Positions 1 through 8,774 of a stretch of DNA of 33,390 nucleotides are shown here, one piece after another. The translations under genes were made by a program, and so were the position numbers. The notes under the pieces were generated by a model. It did no database searches. It saw nothing but the letters and a program-made list of their open reading frames with translations, and was not told the DNA's origin. Where the stretch lies: NCBI GenBank assembly GCA_910575555.1, contig CAJTFX010000043.1, positions 1 through 33,390 on the forward strand. Reading direction: 5' to 3'. The DNA is from Lachnospiraceae bacterium (GTDB taxonomy: Bacteria > Bacillota > Clostridia > Lachnospirales > Lachnospiraceae). Within the stretch, counting starts at the first letter, position 1, and the number at the start of each line of letters is the position of its first letter.

Positions 1-176
1 TGGGGATATGTTTCCTCCTTGCGGTGTACCAACAACCGTATCTTCATACTCGTCGTCAACCATCACTCCACTGACAAGAAACTTTCTTACTACTGAAACG
101 ACAGCTCCGTCCTTTATTGTACGTCCAAAGATTGTCATCAGCCTGTCATGGTCTACTGTGTCAAAGAACTTCAGTC
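1..176 (-). pseudogene. ltrA: Group II intron reverse transcriptase, downstream half
   Basis: Read on the minus strand this gives KFFDTVDHDRLM, then a stretch ending GTPQGGNISP. These are the RT-domain blocks of LtrA-type group II intron-encoded proteins. The YADD catalytic block would lie beyond the window edge. The frame is open to position 1. The upstream half of the same gene (HSYGFRP motif) is at the other end of the window, 33 kb away. Joining the two at the shared GGTCA gives D-I-D-R-L-K-F-F-D, with the usual two-residue spacing between DID and KFFD. The gene is therefore the integration target of element A. While the element is in place, this half is fused in frame to the end of the recombinase of A. 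Confidence 0.9.
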
Positions 177-200
177 GGTCATTTTTTGCGGACAGTTCAA
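177..200. repeat. Left end of element A (att core plus terminal inverted motif)
   Basis: GGTCA (177-181) is the 5-bp core shared with 33291-33295. The adjacent TTTTGCGGACAGTTCAA (184-200) recurs in inverted orientation, with one base missing, at 33258-33273. Spacing to the core differs at the two ends (2 bp here, 17 bp at the right), so the ends are not strictly symmetrical. Confidence 0.7.
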
Positions 201-1719
201 TACATACCATCCTTTTCTGTTCCCTGCTCCTGCGTTTGCTCTTATTTGACTTCTCCCTCTGCACTTTTTTTGCACATATCGGGCAATATTTTGAGATAGC
301 AGAGCCAGGGACGTACTCAATGCCGCACACCGTACAGTATTTAGCGGGTAACGCCGTCCACCGCTTCGTGGGTGTGATATGTAATTCACCGACAAAGCCG
401 ATGAATTTATAGTAAATCTTGATTTCCTGCTTCACTGTTCCGTCTGCTGATTTCTCACGCTCCGAAACAAATATCTTGTCTATCAATGCATTCACAACAG
501 TTGCATCCAGTTCCTTTAAACCTTGATAATTACGGATAAGGGAGAGGAAATCACGGATTCCCTGCGATTTCTCGTAGCTTTCATTGAGCGTTTCCGTTAC
601 CTCTTTTAAGCGTGCTTCAATTTCAAGCTGTTCTTTCTGATATTTCCCCGACATCATTTCAAAATTCCGCTCGGTGATACGCTCCATGACTTTATCCTCA
701 TAGAGAGAGGAAAACAGCCTGTCAAGCTCCGCAAGGCGTTTATTCAGCTTCTTCTGTTCTTTCTCTAATGCTTTTGCTTTGCTCTGGTCTGTTTCCGTGA
801 GCCGCTTCTCAATCGCCCTCGCCGCCCGCTCGTCATTCACCGCCATATCCGCAAAACGGTTAATGTCCGCAAGAACAGCATTAAATAAGTCCCTCGCTTC
901 TATGTTGTGTGCGGTACACAATTCCTTTCCATTTCTGGTATAATTATTGCAGGTATACTGTACGCAGTCGATAATCTCTGGGCGTTTCCTCCTGTGTGCG
1001 TTCCCTGCCCGCAAAGCGTAACCGCAGTCGGCACACTTAATTATACCTGCAAAAATATTTACAAACCCTCCTGCGTTCTGCTCCCGCCTGCGGCTCGTCA
1101 TAAGCTGTTGGACAGTGTCAAATTCCTCCTGCGTGACGATTCCCTCATGGGTATTGGGTATCACTTCCCATTCTTCGGGCAACTTAGCAGGGCGTTTCCT
1201 GCTTTTCATGTTGGGGGCAATCCGTTTATAGCCTGCAAGGTTTCCCGCATATATCGGGCTTCTCAGAATGTTCCTTACGCTGTTCTCTCCCCACATATAG
1301 CGGTTTTCCTCGTTACCCTCAAAGTAGCGTTCAAAGCCTGTTTCCCCACGCTCCGCCGCATAAGCGGCAGGGCGTAGGATGTGCTGTTTATTAAGATGTT
1401 TGCGGATTTTGGGGACTCCGTTGCCCGCAAGTGCAAGGTCAAATATCTCCCTTACCACATGGGCAACCTTATCATCTATCAGCAAATGGTTGTGGTCGGC
1501 GGGGTCTTTGACATAGCCGTATGGTGCGGAAGTAGCCATATATTTCCCCTGCTGGAACCTCGCTCGGTACGCCGATTTTATCTTGACCGACACATCGGCA
1601 GAATACATTTCATTTAGGATATTGCGGAAAGGCGTGATGTCCATCGCCGATTTATTCAAGGTATCCACGCCGTCATTGACCGCTATATACCTCACATTAT
1701 GCTCTGGGAAAAAGACTTC
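178..1719 (-). pseudogene. Large serine recombinase of element A, C-terminal part (split by element B)
   Basis: The frame is open from 1719 into the RT without a stop. It starts EVFFPEHNVRYIAVNDGVD, the conserved block just after the catalytic domain. It continues through the recombinase domain (SAPYGYVKDPADHNHL), the zinc-ribbon cysteines (IKCADCG and later paired cysteines), a coiled-coil stretch (about 650-840) and a second cysteine cluster (YCTVCG ... YCPICAKK) before SAKN at the attachment site. The catalytic N-terminus is at 15437-15747. Joining the two at a shared GA restores L-Y-L-E-V-F-F-P-E-H-N, the family consensus, and a protein of about 617 residues. Element A therefore lacks a working recombinase of its own in this strain unless B excises precisely. 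Confidence 0.92.
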
Positions 1720-1742
1720 TGTATAATTCCATTAGAGAACAT
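1720..1742 (+). repeat. Left terminal inverted repeat of element B
   Basis: It begins TGTATAATTCCATTAG and matches the reverse complement of 15414-15436 at 21 of 23 bases. It directly follows the TC core at 1718-1719. Confidence 0.85.
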
Positions 1743-1824
1743 ATAGAGAGATACCATATATAAAGAATGAGTGAGAAGCCTGTGACCTCTCACCCAACAT
1801 CTCATAGAAAACCAGACTACATCA

Positions 1825-2250
1825 TTATAAAATTTTCCTCAGCTTCTTACGCAAATGAGCCAATCTCGCATAGACAGCCCCTGCCGTCAAATGCACGAGC
1901 GGGGCAATTTCTTTTGTGGAGTAACCCTGCATTTTCAGCAGGACGATTTGTAACGTGCGCCTGTCTACCGTGATTAAGGCAAGATACAGAGTTTCGCTCT
2001 CAATCTCATCCAGTAAATCCATTACCGTCCTTATCTCTGCCTGTTTCTCCCTGATTGCCATTTCCTCAAGGTATTCTCCGAAGTCGCTCGTCCATCGGTA
2101 AAACCTCCTGTTGGAATTAAAATCTGCCCTGTCGTCTGTGCGGATTTGCTCAATGACCGCCTCATCAACGCCGTACTCACGCAGAACCTTTTCCTCGGCT
2201 TCTTTCCAGATACGCCATTTCCTGTCCTCCCGTCCGTGGTTATATGCCAT
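1825..2250 (-). CDS. Sigma-like helix-turn-helix protein (MAYN family, 141 aa)
   Basis: Start MAYNHGRED is at 2250, with GGAGG just upstream; the in-frame ATG at 2265 would lie upstream of that site. The C-terminal third (LQIVLLKMQGYSTKEIAPLVHLTAGAVYARLAHLRKKL) is a sigma-70 region 4-type HTH. The N-terminus, with FNSNRRFYRWTSDFGEYLE, is the conserved block of element-borne sigma-like proteins. Paralogues of the same design are at 20290-20733 and 28756-29181. Here a second sigma gene (2338-2853) and a terminator separate it from the leader that the paralogues abut. Its target promoters are not evident from the sequence; a role in transcription of element genes is inferred. Confidence 0.8.
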   Translation of the reverse strand: MAYNHGREDRKWRIWKEAEEKVLREYGVDEAVIEQIRTDDRADFNSNRRFYRWTSDFGEYLEEMAIREKQAEIRTVMDLLDEIESETLYLALITVDRRTLQIVLLKMQGYSTKEIAPLVHLTAGAVYARLAHLRKKLRKIL

Positions 2251-2292
2251 CCTTATTTCCTCCAATCAGAATTGATTGAGAGGGCAGACAAA

Positions 2293-2330
2293 AGCCCCCT
2301 CATTTTCCCAAAGGAAAAAACAAGGGGGCT
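2293..2330 (-). terminator. Rho-independent terminator between the two sigma-like genes
   Basis: A perfect 8-bp stem AGCCCCCT/AGGGGGCT (2293-2300 and 2323-2330) is followed on the minus strand by TTTTG. It lies between the end of the 171-aa sigma gene and the start of the 141-aa gene, so it would limit read-through into the latter. Confidence 0.7.
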
Positions 2331-2337
2331 GAACGCC

Positions 2338-2853
2338 TTAAATTTTGTTTTCCATTATCTTTCTCAGCTTCGCAAGGATTTTGGCTTTTCGTTTGTTGAC
2401 AACGCTCTGTGTTATGCCTAACCGCAATCCGACTTCCCGCTCGGAAAGTCCCTCAAAGAAGATTGCGTTTATCAATGCCTGCTCACTGCTTGACAATAAG
2501 GGCAAGGCGGCTTTCAGCCTGTCCACCATCACCGCACGGACAACGGTTTCCGCAACGTCCACTGTTTCATCAATAATGAAGTCAAGCACATTCCCCTCGC
2601 TGTCTGTAAAACCCTCCAGTGACAGCAGGCTGTGGTTTGTGTCCAGCTTTTTCAGATAACGCCACCGCTCTTTATCCTTGTAGAAATCGGCGTACTGTTC
2701 CCGCATGACTTCAAGCAGGCAGCCCTGTACGGGGATAAACAGCTTGTCCATATAGCTTTGGTCGGTTTGCCTACGGCGGCAGAAATCCTTATAAGACAGT
2801 TCCACATAGCCGCTACTTTCTTTGATATATACTTTTCTTGGTGCGTATTTCAC
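2338..2853 (-). CDS. Sigma-70 family RNA polymerase sigma factor (171 aa)
   Basis: GTG start at 2853 (VKYAPRKVYIKES) with GGAGGAAAA in front. The frame stays open upstream, but that part encodes the leader in another copy of the module and has no good start. The product has a region 4 HTH at its C-terminus (SSSEQALINAIFFEGLSEREVGLRLGITQSVVNKRKAKIL). The start codon overlaps the stop of an upstream 66-aa reading frame as GTGA, which suggests translational coupling. The gene directly follows the long conserved leader. It resembles sigma factors found on Tn916- and Tn4451-like elements of Firmicutes; function beyond that is inferred. Confidence 0.8.
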   Translation of the reverse strand: MKYAPRKVYIKESSGYVELSYKDFCRRRQTDQSYMDKLFIPVQGCLLEVMREQYADFYKDKERWRYLKKLDTNHSLLSLEGFTDSEGNVLDFIIDETVDVAETVVRAVMVDRLKAALPLLSSSEQALINAIFFEGLSEREVGLRLGITQSVVNKRKAKILAKLRKIMENKI

Positions 2854-3050
2854 CGTATTTTCCTCCAATCTGAATTTTTGAAAATGTAAAATCCAGATTG
2901 GAAGGGCGGCGAACGACAGCCAACAGCAGAAACAACCCTGCGGCACATTCCGATAAAAAACGACAAAAGAAAAACCGCAAAGGCTCTGTGACCCTTACGG
3001 TTATGAGTGATACTAATTCTGTTTAGTGGAGATTCTACTTCTGGTTTCAT
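2850..3050 (-). CDS. Leader-encoded 66-aa peptide, possibly translated by coupling
   Basis: MKPEVESPLNRISITHNRKG begins at 3050; a hydrophobic core (FAVFLLSFFIG) and a basic tail follow. The start overlaps the stop of a 7-aa frame MQRYFSP (3047-3070) as ATGA, and the stop overlaps the GTG of the sigma gene as GTGA. The same protein, with conservative changes, is readable at 20723-20929. In the third leader copy (29182-29600) the start is lost. Conservation and chained overlaps support translation. However, the DNA is also a conserved leader, so a purely RNA role is possible. Confidence 0.4.
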   Translation of the reverse strand: MKPEVESPLNRISITHNRKGHRAFAVFLLSFFIGMCRRVVSAVGCRSPPFQSGFYIFKNSDWRKIR

Positions 3051-3250
3051 GGTGAGAAGTAGCGTTGCATAAGCAGGGATTTTTTTAACTGGCTTCCTGC
3101 CAATCCCCGATATGCTATATATAAGTCAATTCTGTATTGCATGAACAGATAGATAACTGCCCGAAAAAAGGACATAAAAAAATCCCTCCAAACTTTAAAA
3201 CAGGTTTGGAGAGTGTCTGTTAAGTCTTTTCGGGCATAGCATAACCGCCC
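2854..3250 (-). promoter_or_regulatory. Conserved leader with attenuator-like hairpins, copy 1
   Basis: About 400 bp upstream of the sigma gene, repeated with high similarity at 20734-21150 and 29182-29600. On the minus strand it holds a terminator hairpin (CTCCAAAC/GTTTGGAG, 3186-3211) with a run of seven Ts. This is enclosed by a competing outer pair TGCCCGAAAA/TTTTCGGGCA (3158-3167 with 3227-3236). The 7-aa frame MQRYFSP and the 66-aa frame come next. The arrangement resembles a transcription attenuator controlled by leader translation. No other gene is visible in 3051-3502. Confidence 0.6.
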
Positions 3251-3502
3251 ACCAATACACCGTTTTTTTATTTGGCGGGATGAAAAGAATCCTTTTATTC
3301 AGATACAAATTTTTTTAATTCGCTAACAGCAAAATAAAATTTACCTGCCCACTTAATAATGCTTCAGTGGGCAGGTATGCAGCAAAATAAGATACTATCT
3401 TTTTACGGAACACTGAATATACATCTATATAACTTATTGGAAAACAGCACCTATTTCCTGCACAATAGCTTTACATCAAATCAACCGCATTGTTATGCTT
3501 CT

Positions 3503-3997
3503 TTAGTCGCCGATTGTTGCAATATCGTTAGGATTGTAAGACGCCATCCCTTCTCTGTCACCGTCTACAGATTTAGAAACAAGCACACCATTTTTAATAT
3601 CTTCAAGGGTCTGCTCGTTCTCTGCAACAATTTCATCCGTCATTTCCTGTGTCCACACAACAGTGCCTTCGCTGGTTTCCACAACAGCCTTTTCATCAGC
3701 CATCTTCTGCATTTCAGATTTCTCCTGCTCTGCCCATGCCTTATACTCATCGTAAGTCCACCATTCAATAGCTGAAACAGGGTTCTCTTTCTCATAATCA
3801 GATTCAGACACCCATGTTTCCCCATTGTTTTCACTGCACCAGATGTTGCCGTTGTCATCTGTGTATGACATTACGCCATCTGATTCAGCATCAACGATAG
3901 TTTCTACACTTTTGGCATTTGCCGCAGCCACGCTTACCACACTGCCCCCTACAAGGGCTGTTACAGCAAGCGCTCCCATCCATTTTGCTTTAAACAT
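3503..3997 (-). CDS. Secreted hypothetical protein (164 aa)
   Basis: Begins MFKAKWMGALAVTALVGGSV with an AAANA sequence at about residues 24-28, a typical signal peptide with an Ala-X-Ala cleavage site. The mature part is acidic and rich in tryptophan and glutamate, with no cysteine pair or lipobox. A GAGGTAG ribosome site precedes the start. It lies 83 bp downstream of the histidine kinase in the same direction and is probably co-transcribed. It may be an extracellular partner or target of the two-component system; this is inferred from position only. No family assigned with confidence. Confidence 0.75.
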   Translation of the reverse strand: MFKAKWMGALAVTALVGGSVVSVAAANAKSVETIVDAESDGVMSYTDDNGNIWCSENNGETWVSESDYEKENPVSAIEWWTYDEYKAWAEQEKSEMQKMADEKAVVETSEGTVVWTQEMTDEIVAENEQTLEDIKNGVLVSKSVDGDREGMASYNPNDIATIGD

Positions 3998-4080
3998 TTT
4001 TCTACCTCGCTTTCATTAAAAATAGTCGCTCCATTGGAACGACTACATTTTACTAAGGCTATTTGGATTCTTGTTGGAAT

Positions 4081-5523
4081 TTATATGGATTTCTTGTGGA
4101 TTTTCGACGCTGTAAGGCAAAACTGGAATTTTACGCCATTATCCGTATTACAGATTCCATAGGAAGCTTCATGGTTTTCTAATAATGTCTTTATAATATA
4201 CATACCCAATCCGTTTCCCCCATTCTCTTTGCTTCGTGAAGCATCAACACGGTAAAATGGCTCAAATAGATTGGGCAGTGAATCATTTGGAATGGTAACG
4301 CCTGTATTTTCTATTTCAAATTTTATGTCTGCATTTCGGTCTTGTGACATAGATATGGCTATACTCTCCTTAACAGGTGAATATTTAACGGCATTTTCTA
4401 TAAGGTTTTTAATTACACGCTCCATCATGCCACTGTCAAACCAACAGATAGCTCTATCTGGAATATCAACAGATAACTGCTGTCCTTTATCCTCAATCAA
4501 ACAGGACATCTCCCCAACACTGCACCGAACCAGTTCTGCAAAATCTGACTTTTCAAACACTGGCGTAACTGTTCCATTTTCTACATAAGCAATAAATAAA
4601 AGGGACTGTATTAGTTGATTCATCTGTTCCGCTATCGCAATCGAACGCTCTATATATGGTTTTGCATTCTTATAATCTCCAACGCCATCCAGAATCCCAT
4701 TTAAATGCCCTATCAAAATCGCAATCGGCGTTTTAAGGTCATGGGATGCGGAAGCAAAGAAATTCCGTTGCTTTTGCTCAAGCTCCTTCTCTTTTCTAAT
4801 CTCACTTTCCAGCTCATGCAATGTCTTTTCAAGATTTCCCGAAAGGGCGTTTAGGCTTTCCGACAAAACGCCTACCTCGTCATTCCTTTTCAAATCACTT
4901 TTCATACTAAAATCAAGCCCTGCCATCCGCTCTGACACTTTGCTTATTTCTATAATTGGATTTGTTATATAATGTGAATAAAAAAGGGAACATAAGATAG
5001 ACAATATAAAAATCCCTGTCAATATAATGGGCAGGGTTTCTTGTATTGCGGACGCTGCCTGATTTATTGGTGAAGATTTTCCATGCACTTCTAAAATATA
5101 CCTTTCGCCCGTGTTTTGTATTGTAAACGGAAACATGATTCCCGATAATAGTTCATCCTCTATAGCCTGGCTGTTTTCATCTTCATCTTTCATAACTGCC
5201 ACTGTATCATTTGACATATCTATCTTACTAACCGTTTCTGGATAAATCAGATATCCATATTGGTCATTGATGGAAACCAGCGCATCCATTTCCAGCGAAA
5301 AGGAATCCACTAATGCATAGCAATCTTCAAGATTGGTACATTCCCCTAACTCTTGGACGAAACCTTTGGCTTCGTTTTGCAAATGCTCTGATAATTGGCT
5401 GCCATAGGTTTCTGGAATGTACTTTGCCATGCACAAAACGGAAATGCTGCAAGCTGCAACCAACAGAACCATTGTTATTAAAAATATTTTCACTGTAAGG
5501 CTTGATTTATTTTTCCTCATCAA
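4081..5523 (-). CDS. Membrane sensor histidine kinase (480 aa)
   Basis: TM helix 1 spans about residues 10-32. An extracellular sensor region of about 130 residues, TM helix 2 (about 165-183) and a HAMP region (about 184-235) follow. The HisKA box FFASASHDLKTPI carries the phosphorylated histidine near residue 261. The HATPase domain shows the N box (LIENAVKYSP) and the G box NGGNGLGMYI. The start overlaps the end of the response regulator gene by 17 bp, so the two form an operon. The domain order is that of OmpR-type partner kinases. The signal is unknown; no antibiotic-transporter gene is adjacent. Confidence 0.93.
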   Translation of the reverse strand: MMRKNKSSLTVKIFLITMVLLVAACSISVLCMAKYIPETYGSQLSEHLQNEAKGFVQELGECTNLEDCYALVDSFSLEMDALVSINDQYGYLIYPETVSKIDMSNDTVAVMKDEDENSQAIEDELLSGIMFPFTIQNTGERYILEVHGKSSPINQAASAIQETLPIILTGIFILSILCSLFYSHYITNPIIEISKVSERMAGLDFSMKSDLKRNDEVGVLSESLNALSGNLEKTLHELESEIRKEKELEQKQRNFFASASHDLKTPIAILIGHLNGILDGVGDYKNAKPYIERSIAIAEQMNQLIQSLLFIAYVENGTVTPVFEKSDFAELVRCSVGEMSCLIEDKGQQLSVDIPDRAICWFDSGMMERVIKNLIENAVKYSPVKESIAISMSQDRNADIKFEIENTGVTIPNDSLPNLFEPFYRVDASRSKENGGNGLGMYIIKTLLENHEASYGICNTDNGVKFQFCLTASKIHKKSI

Positions 5524-6172
5524 TCCGATACCCCACTCCCCTTATTGTTTTGATATAACTGCCACTCAATTTCTTTCTTAGGTTTTTCAGATGGCTGTCC
5601 ACAATCCGTTCCTCCACATAAGCGTCAATCCCCCATATCCTGTCTAACAGCATTTGCCGAGTGAATACCTTGCCCTTGTTTTCAAGCATAATTTTCAGCA
5701 ATTCAAATTCTTTTTGTGTCAAAACAACCTCCGTTCCATCACAAAACACATGATGACCAGTCAAATCCATTTTCAAATTTTTGTATATCAATTGCTCCCC
5801 TTCATCCGAAGCACGTCTGCGCCGCAAGATAGCTTCCATTTTACAAAGCAATATTTTAGCCGAAAATGGCTTTGGAATATAATCGTCAATTTTTCCTGCA
5901 TATCCCTTTAACTGGTTTTTTTCATCTGCCAATGCCGTAAGCATAATGATTGGGACATCTGACTTGCTCCGTATCACTTCGCAAACACCAAACCCGTCAA
6001 TTTTAGGAAGCATGATGTCCAAAATCACCAAACTTATTTTTTCGTTAAACCGTGCAATTCCCTCTACGCCATCTGCGGCAAAAACCAACTGATACCCCGC
6101 ATCTTCCAGATAGTTTTTCAATATTGACTGAATATCAAAATCATCCTCAACAATTAATATTTTCTCGTTCAT
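5507..6172 (-). CDS. OmpR/PhoB-family response regulator (221 aa)
   Basis: Start MNEKILIVEDD at 6172 is chosen because GAGGT lies 9 bp upstream; the ATG at 6178 is too close to it. The receiver domain has the acidic pair D10-D11, phospho-acceptor D52 in VILDIMLPKIDG and T in MLTAL. The C-terminal winged helix (about residues 125-221) ends GVGYRIDEEK, the family signature. It is the first gene of an operon with the kinase and a secreted protein, all cargo of element B. Its DNA targets cannot be read from this window. Confidence 0.94.
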   Translation of the reverse strand: MNEKILIVEDDFDIQSILKNYLEDAGYQLVFAADGVEGIARFNEKISLVILDIMLPKIDGFGVCEVIRSKSDVPIIMLTALADEKNQLKGYAGKIDDYIPKPFSAKILLCKMEAILRRRRASDEGEQLIYKNLKMDLTGHHVFCDGTEVVLTQKEFELLKIMLENKGKVFTRQMLLDRIWGIDAYVEERIVDSHLKNLRKKLSGSYIKTIRGVGYRIDEEK

Positions 6173-6367
6173 AACCATACACCTCACAAGACATATATTC
6201 TTCTCAATTTTAGCACTCAAAAATGGAGATTACATGAATTTTTCAATATTTCTTCATTTTCCTTTTGTATCTCTCTACATAGAGTTTGACAATAAGTATA
6301 TTATCTTTTCGTCTGTATTCCTATTTTATAAAAACGACAGAGATTTTACCCCCTGCCGCCATGTTGC

Positions 6368-6742
6368 CTATGCGTATATAATTTCCTCGTTCACTATCTC
6401 CCTCGCACACGCTCTTACATTATTCATTCTTTTTGTCCATTCTAAGGCGTTTTCTTCCTTTAGGCGTTCCGTTATGCCTTGTGTCTGTTTCATGCCCTCT
6501 ATGAGCCGATAGAAGCGTTCCTGCGCCTGCCTGTCGATGTCGGCAAGATAGGCGTTCAGACTGCCGCTTGTAAGAAGATTGATGTATGTAACCTTGCAGT
6601 GCTGCTTCAGATAGTCCAGATGCTGCCGCCCGAATAAACCAATCGTCCGTTCTTTTTCGGGCGGTAATGCAAGGCAGGGAACAAGGTAATCCCCCTGTCG
6701 CTCAAATTTGCCGCCGATTTTTTCAAAGAATGTTTTCTCCAT
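6368..6742 (-). CDS. tnpV: TnpV-family transposon protein, intact copy in element B (124 aa)
   Basis: MEKTFFEKIGGKFERQGDYL starts at 6742 after GGAGGT. The conserved core is (G)RQHLDYLKQ ... YINLLTSGSLNAYL ... DRQAQERFYRLIEGM. The family was named from Tn4451; its biochemical role is not established. It begins 25 bp after the recombinase stop, so the two form an operon. Its length, 375 nt, equals that of the rejoined tnpV of element A exactly, which supports the reconstruction of that split gene. Another intact copy is at 32706-33077. Confidence 0.88.
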   Translation of the reverse strand: MEKTFFEKIGGKFERQGDYLVPCLALPPEKERTIGLFGRQHLDYLKQHCKVTYINLLTSGSLNAYLADIDRQAQERFYRLIEGMKQTQGITERLKEENALEWTKRMNNVRACAREIVNEEIIYA

Positions 6743-6766
6743 TGTGTGTACCTCCGCTACCATAGT

Positions 6767-8434
6767 TTATTTTGCCATTGCTGTTTTTCGTGGGCAGTCC
6801 CTCTTTTTACGGGGCTTCCGAATCATCTTCGTCTTAACTGTCTGCTCCCCTATGTAACCGCCGAAGCGGTAACAGATTTTGACGGTCTGCTGCATCCCGT
6901 CCTCTGTTTCCGTTCGGTCAGACACCTCAATCCGCTCTACTAAAAGATTAAGGTTCTCGGCGGTCAGTTCCGTTATCCCCACATACCCTGCCATCAGTTC
7001 TGCCCACTGCACCGCATTATTCTTGCTGTCCTTAACTTCCTGCAACGCATCTTCAAGCGTTGCTATCTGCTCCAATAGTTTCCCCTGTTCGGTCTGGTAC
7101 TTATCAATCAATCGGGTGAAATTTTCATTGGAAATACGCCCTGCAAGGGAATCTTCATACAGACGGTCAAACAATCTCGTCACTTCATCGTAGCGTTTCC
7201 TCGCCTGTTTCAGCTTCGTTTCGTTGTTTTTACCCCTGTTCCCCTCCGCCTTGGCGTTCATCTTGACTGCCAGAGCCACCGCTTTCTCCCTGTCTTCAAA
7301 AGCAAGGCGGGCATGGTACTGGATGTCGGCAAGCACGGCATTATATAAATCCTCGTAGTAAATGCGGTGGTCTGTGCAGGCTTTCGTGTTGTGGGCGTAT
7401 GTGGTGCAGACGTAGATACGGTATCTGTCCCTGCCCCAGTACCGCAGGGCAAGGGCTTTCCCACAAGTGCCACACTTCACAAGTCCAGAGAAAACCGATA
7501 CAAAATTATTTGTCGTGTCACGCTTCCTGCTCAGAATCTTTGCGTTCGCCCCGTCAAAGATTTCCTGCGAAACCAATGGCTCGTGGGTGTTGTCCGTCCG
7601 TATCCATTCTTCCTCTGGCAGCTTCTTATATTTACCAAGTTTAAAAATGGCTTCCGTCTTGCACATCACGGAATGACCAAGATACACGGGGTTGCCTATC
7701 ATGTTTCGAATGATGGTGTGCGACCATTCATACTGGTTCTGGGGGTTTTTGAAGCGTTCGGGGTAATTCTTCTCCCCGCGGGTATGCTGCCACCATGAGG
7801 GGCAGGGCACTTTTTCATCCCGAAAAATACTTGCTATCTTGTGCGCCCCCATGCCCGCATTTGCAAGCTCAAAAATCCGTCTGACAATCCATGCCGTTTC
7901 CCCATCGACTACCAGCTTATTGTGGTTGTCGGACGATTTGCGGTATCCGAACGGCGCATAGGAGCAGCGGTAAAGCCCCGCTTTCGCCCTCGCCCGAATG
8001 GAAGAACGGATTTTCCGTGAATTGTCCCTGCTGTAAAATTCGTTCATCACGTTCTTCAATGCGGCAATGTCATTATTCTTGTTGGCGGTGTCCACGCAGT
8101 CATTGACGGCGATGTACCTCACGTTTTTCATCGGGAAATAAATCTCCGTGAAATGCCCAACCTTCAGATGGTCACGCCCCAGACGTGACAAGTCCTTTGT
8201 GATTACTACGTCAATTTTCCCCGCTTCAATGTCATCCAGCATACGGTTGAAGTCTGGTCTGTCGAAATTCAAACCGCTCCAACCGTCATCCACATAGGTT
8301 TCAACGACTAAAAACCCATGCTCCCTAGCGTACTGTGTCAGCATCGCTTTTTGCGTTTTTATGCTTTCGCTGTCCCCCTGTGCCATGTCGTCCTTTGACA
8401 GCCTACAGTACAATGCGGTTCTTAAAATGCCCAT
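6767..8434 (-). CDS. Large serine recombinase of element B (555 aa)
   Basis: An N-terminal resolvase domain has catalytic Ser13 in YCRLSKDD, the arginine-bearing ITKDLSRLGRD, and YFPMKNVRYIAVND. A recombinase domain follows (APFGYRKSSDNHNKLVV), then a zinc ribbon (VKCGTCG ... cysteine-bearing YVCTTYAHNTKACTDH), a coiled coil and a basic tail. This is the TnpX/TndX class, which excises and inserts elements through circular intermediates without host factors. Its start directly follows the stop of a small gene (TGA then ATG). It is the best candidate for mobilising element B, although it lies about 5 kb from the element end. Confidence 0.92.
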   Translation of the reverse strand: MGILRTALYCRLSKDDMAQGDSESIKTQKAMLTQYAREHGFLVVETYVDDGWSGLNFDRPDFNRMLDDIEAGKIDVVITKDLSRLGRDHLKVGHFTEIYFPMKNVRYIAVNDCVDTANKNNDIAALKNVMNEFYSRDNSRKIRSSIRARAKAGLYRCSYAPFGYRKSSDNHNKLVVDGETAWIVRRIFELANAGMGAHKIASIFRDEKVPCPSWWQHTRGEKNYPERFKNPQNQYEWSHTIIRNMIGNPVYLGHSVMCKTEAIFKLGKYKKLPEEEWIRTDNTHEPLVSQEIFDGANAKILSRKRDTTNNFVSVFSGLVKCGTCGKALALRYWGRDRYRIYVCTTYAHNTKACTDHRIYYEDLYNAVLADIQYHARLAFEDREKAVALAVKMNAKAEGNRGKNNETKLKQARKRYDEVTRLFDRLYEDSLAGRISNENFTRLIDKYQTEQGKLLEQIATLEDALQEVKDSKNNAVQWAELMAGYVGITELTAENLNLLVERIEVSDRTETEDGMQQTVKICYRFGGYIGEQTVKTKMIRKPRKKRDCPRKTAMAK

Positions 8435-8632
8435 TCATTCCGTCCCCTTTCTCTCTTTTCTGTCCCCATTGTATTCTGTATCTTTTATTATCTCAAAGGT
8501 GCGGGGAGATGTTTTTCCATTCCGTACCTCGTTTACAAACAAGGAAATAAAAACTTCCCGCATATCTCTGCCGCCCAGATATACGGGTTGAACCTCTATT
8601 TTCGGGCGTGTAACTGTCTTTGCCATAGGCAT
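8435..8632 (-). CDS. Small recombinase-linked protein (65 aa)
   Basis: MPMAKTVTRPKIEVQPVYLG, with two possible ATGs (8632 and 8626) behind GGAGG. It ends immediately before the recombinase start. The core (PKIEVQ..Y.G......FI.L) resembles that of the small gene at 15802-15993, which holds the same place upstream of the recombinase of A. They are probably one family. Possible roles such as a directionality or regulatory factor are guesses. Confidence 0.65.
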   Translation of the reverse strand: MPMAKTVTRPKIEVQPVYLGGRDMREVFISLFVNEVRNGKTSPRTFEIIKDTEYNGDRKERKGTE

Positions 8633-8774
8633 ATATCCTCCCTAAAAGATAGAAAAAGGTCATCCAAAAACGACCCTAATCCAGATAAAAACATTTATTT
8701 TTCAGTTCTTTTTTCAAAACTGCAAATAGATTTTTCATTCTCTCCACCGCAATGTTCCTGCCATATTTGCCATC

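Noticed and set aside
8-412. 134-aa plus-strand reading frame and other plus-strand frames up to 1973
   Set aside because: Antisense to the recombinase/RT and sigma frames, which have clear conserved motifs; no ribosome sites or family features.
1767-1797. Terminator hairpin after the 141-aa sigma-like gene of element B
   Set aside because: Related to the better copies but the stem is only about 6 bp and no T-run follows; too weak for its own entry.
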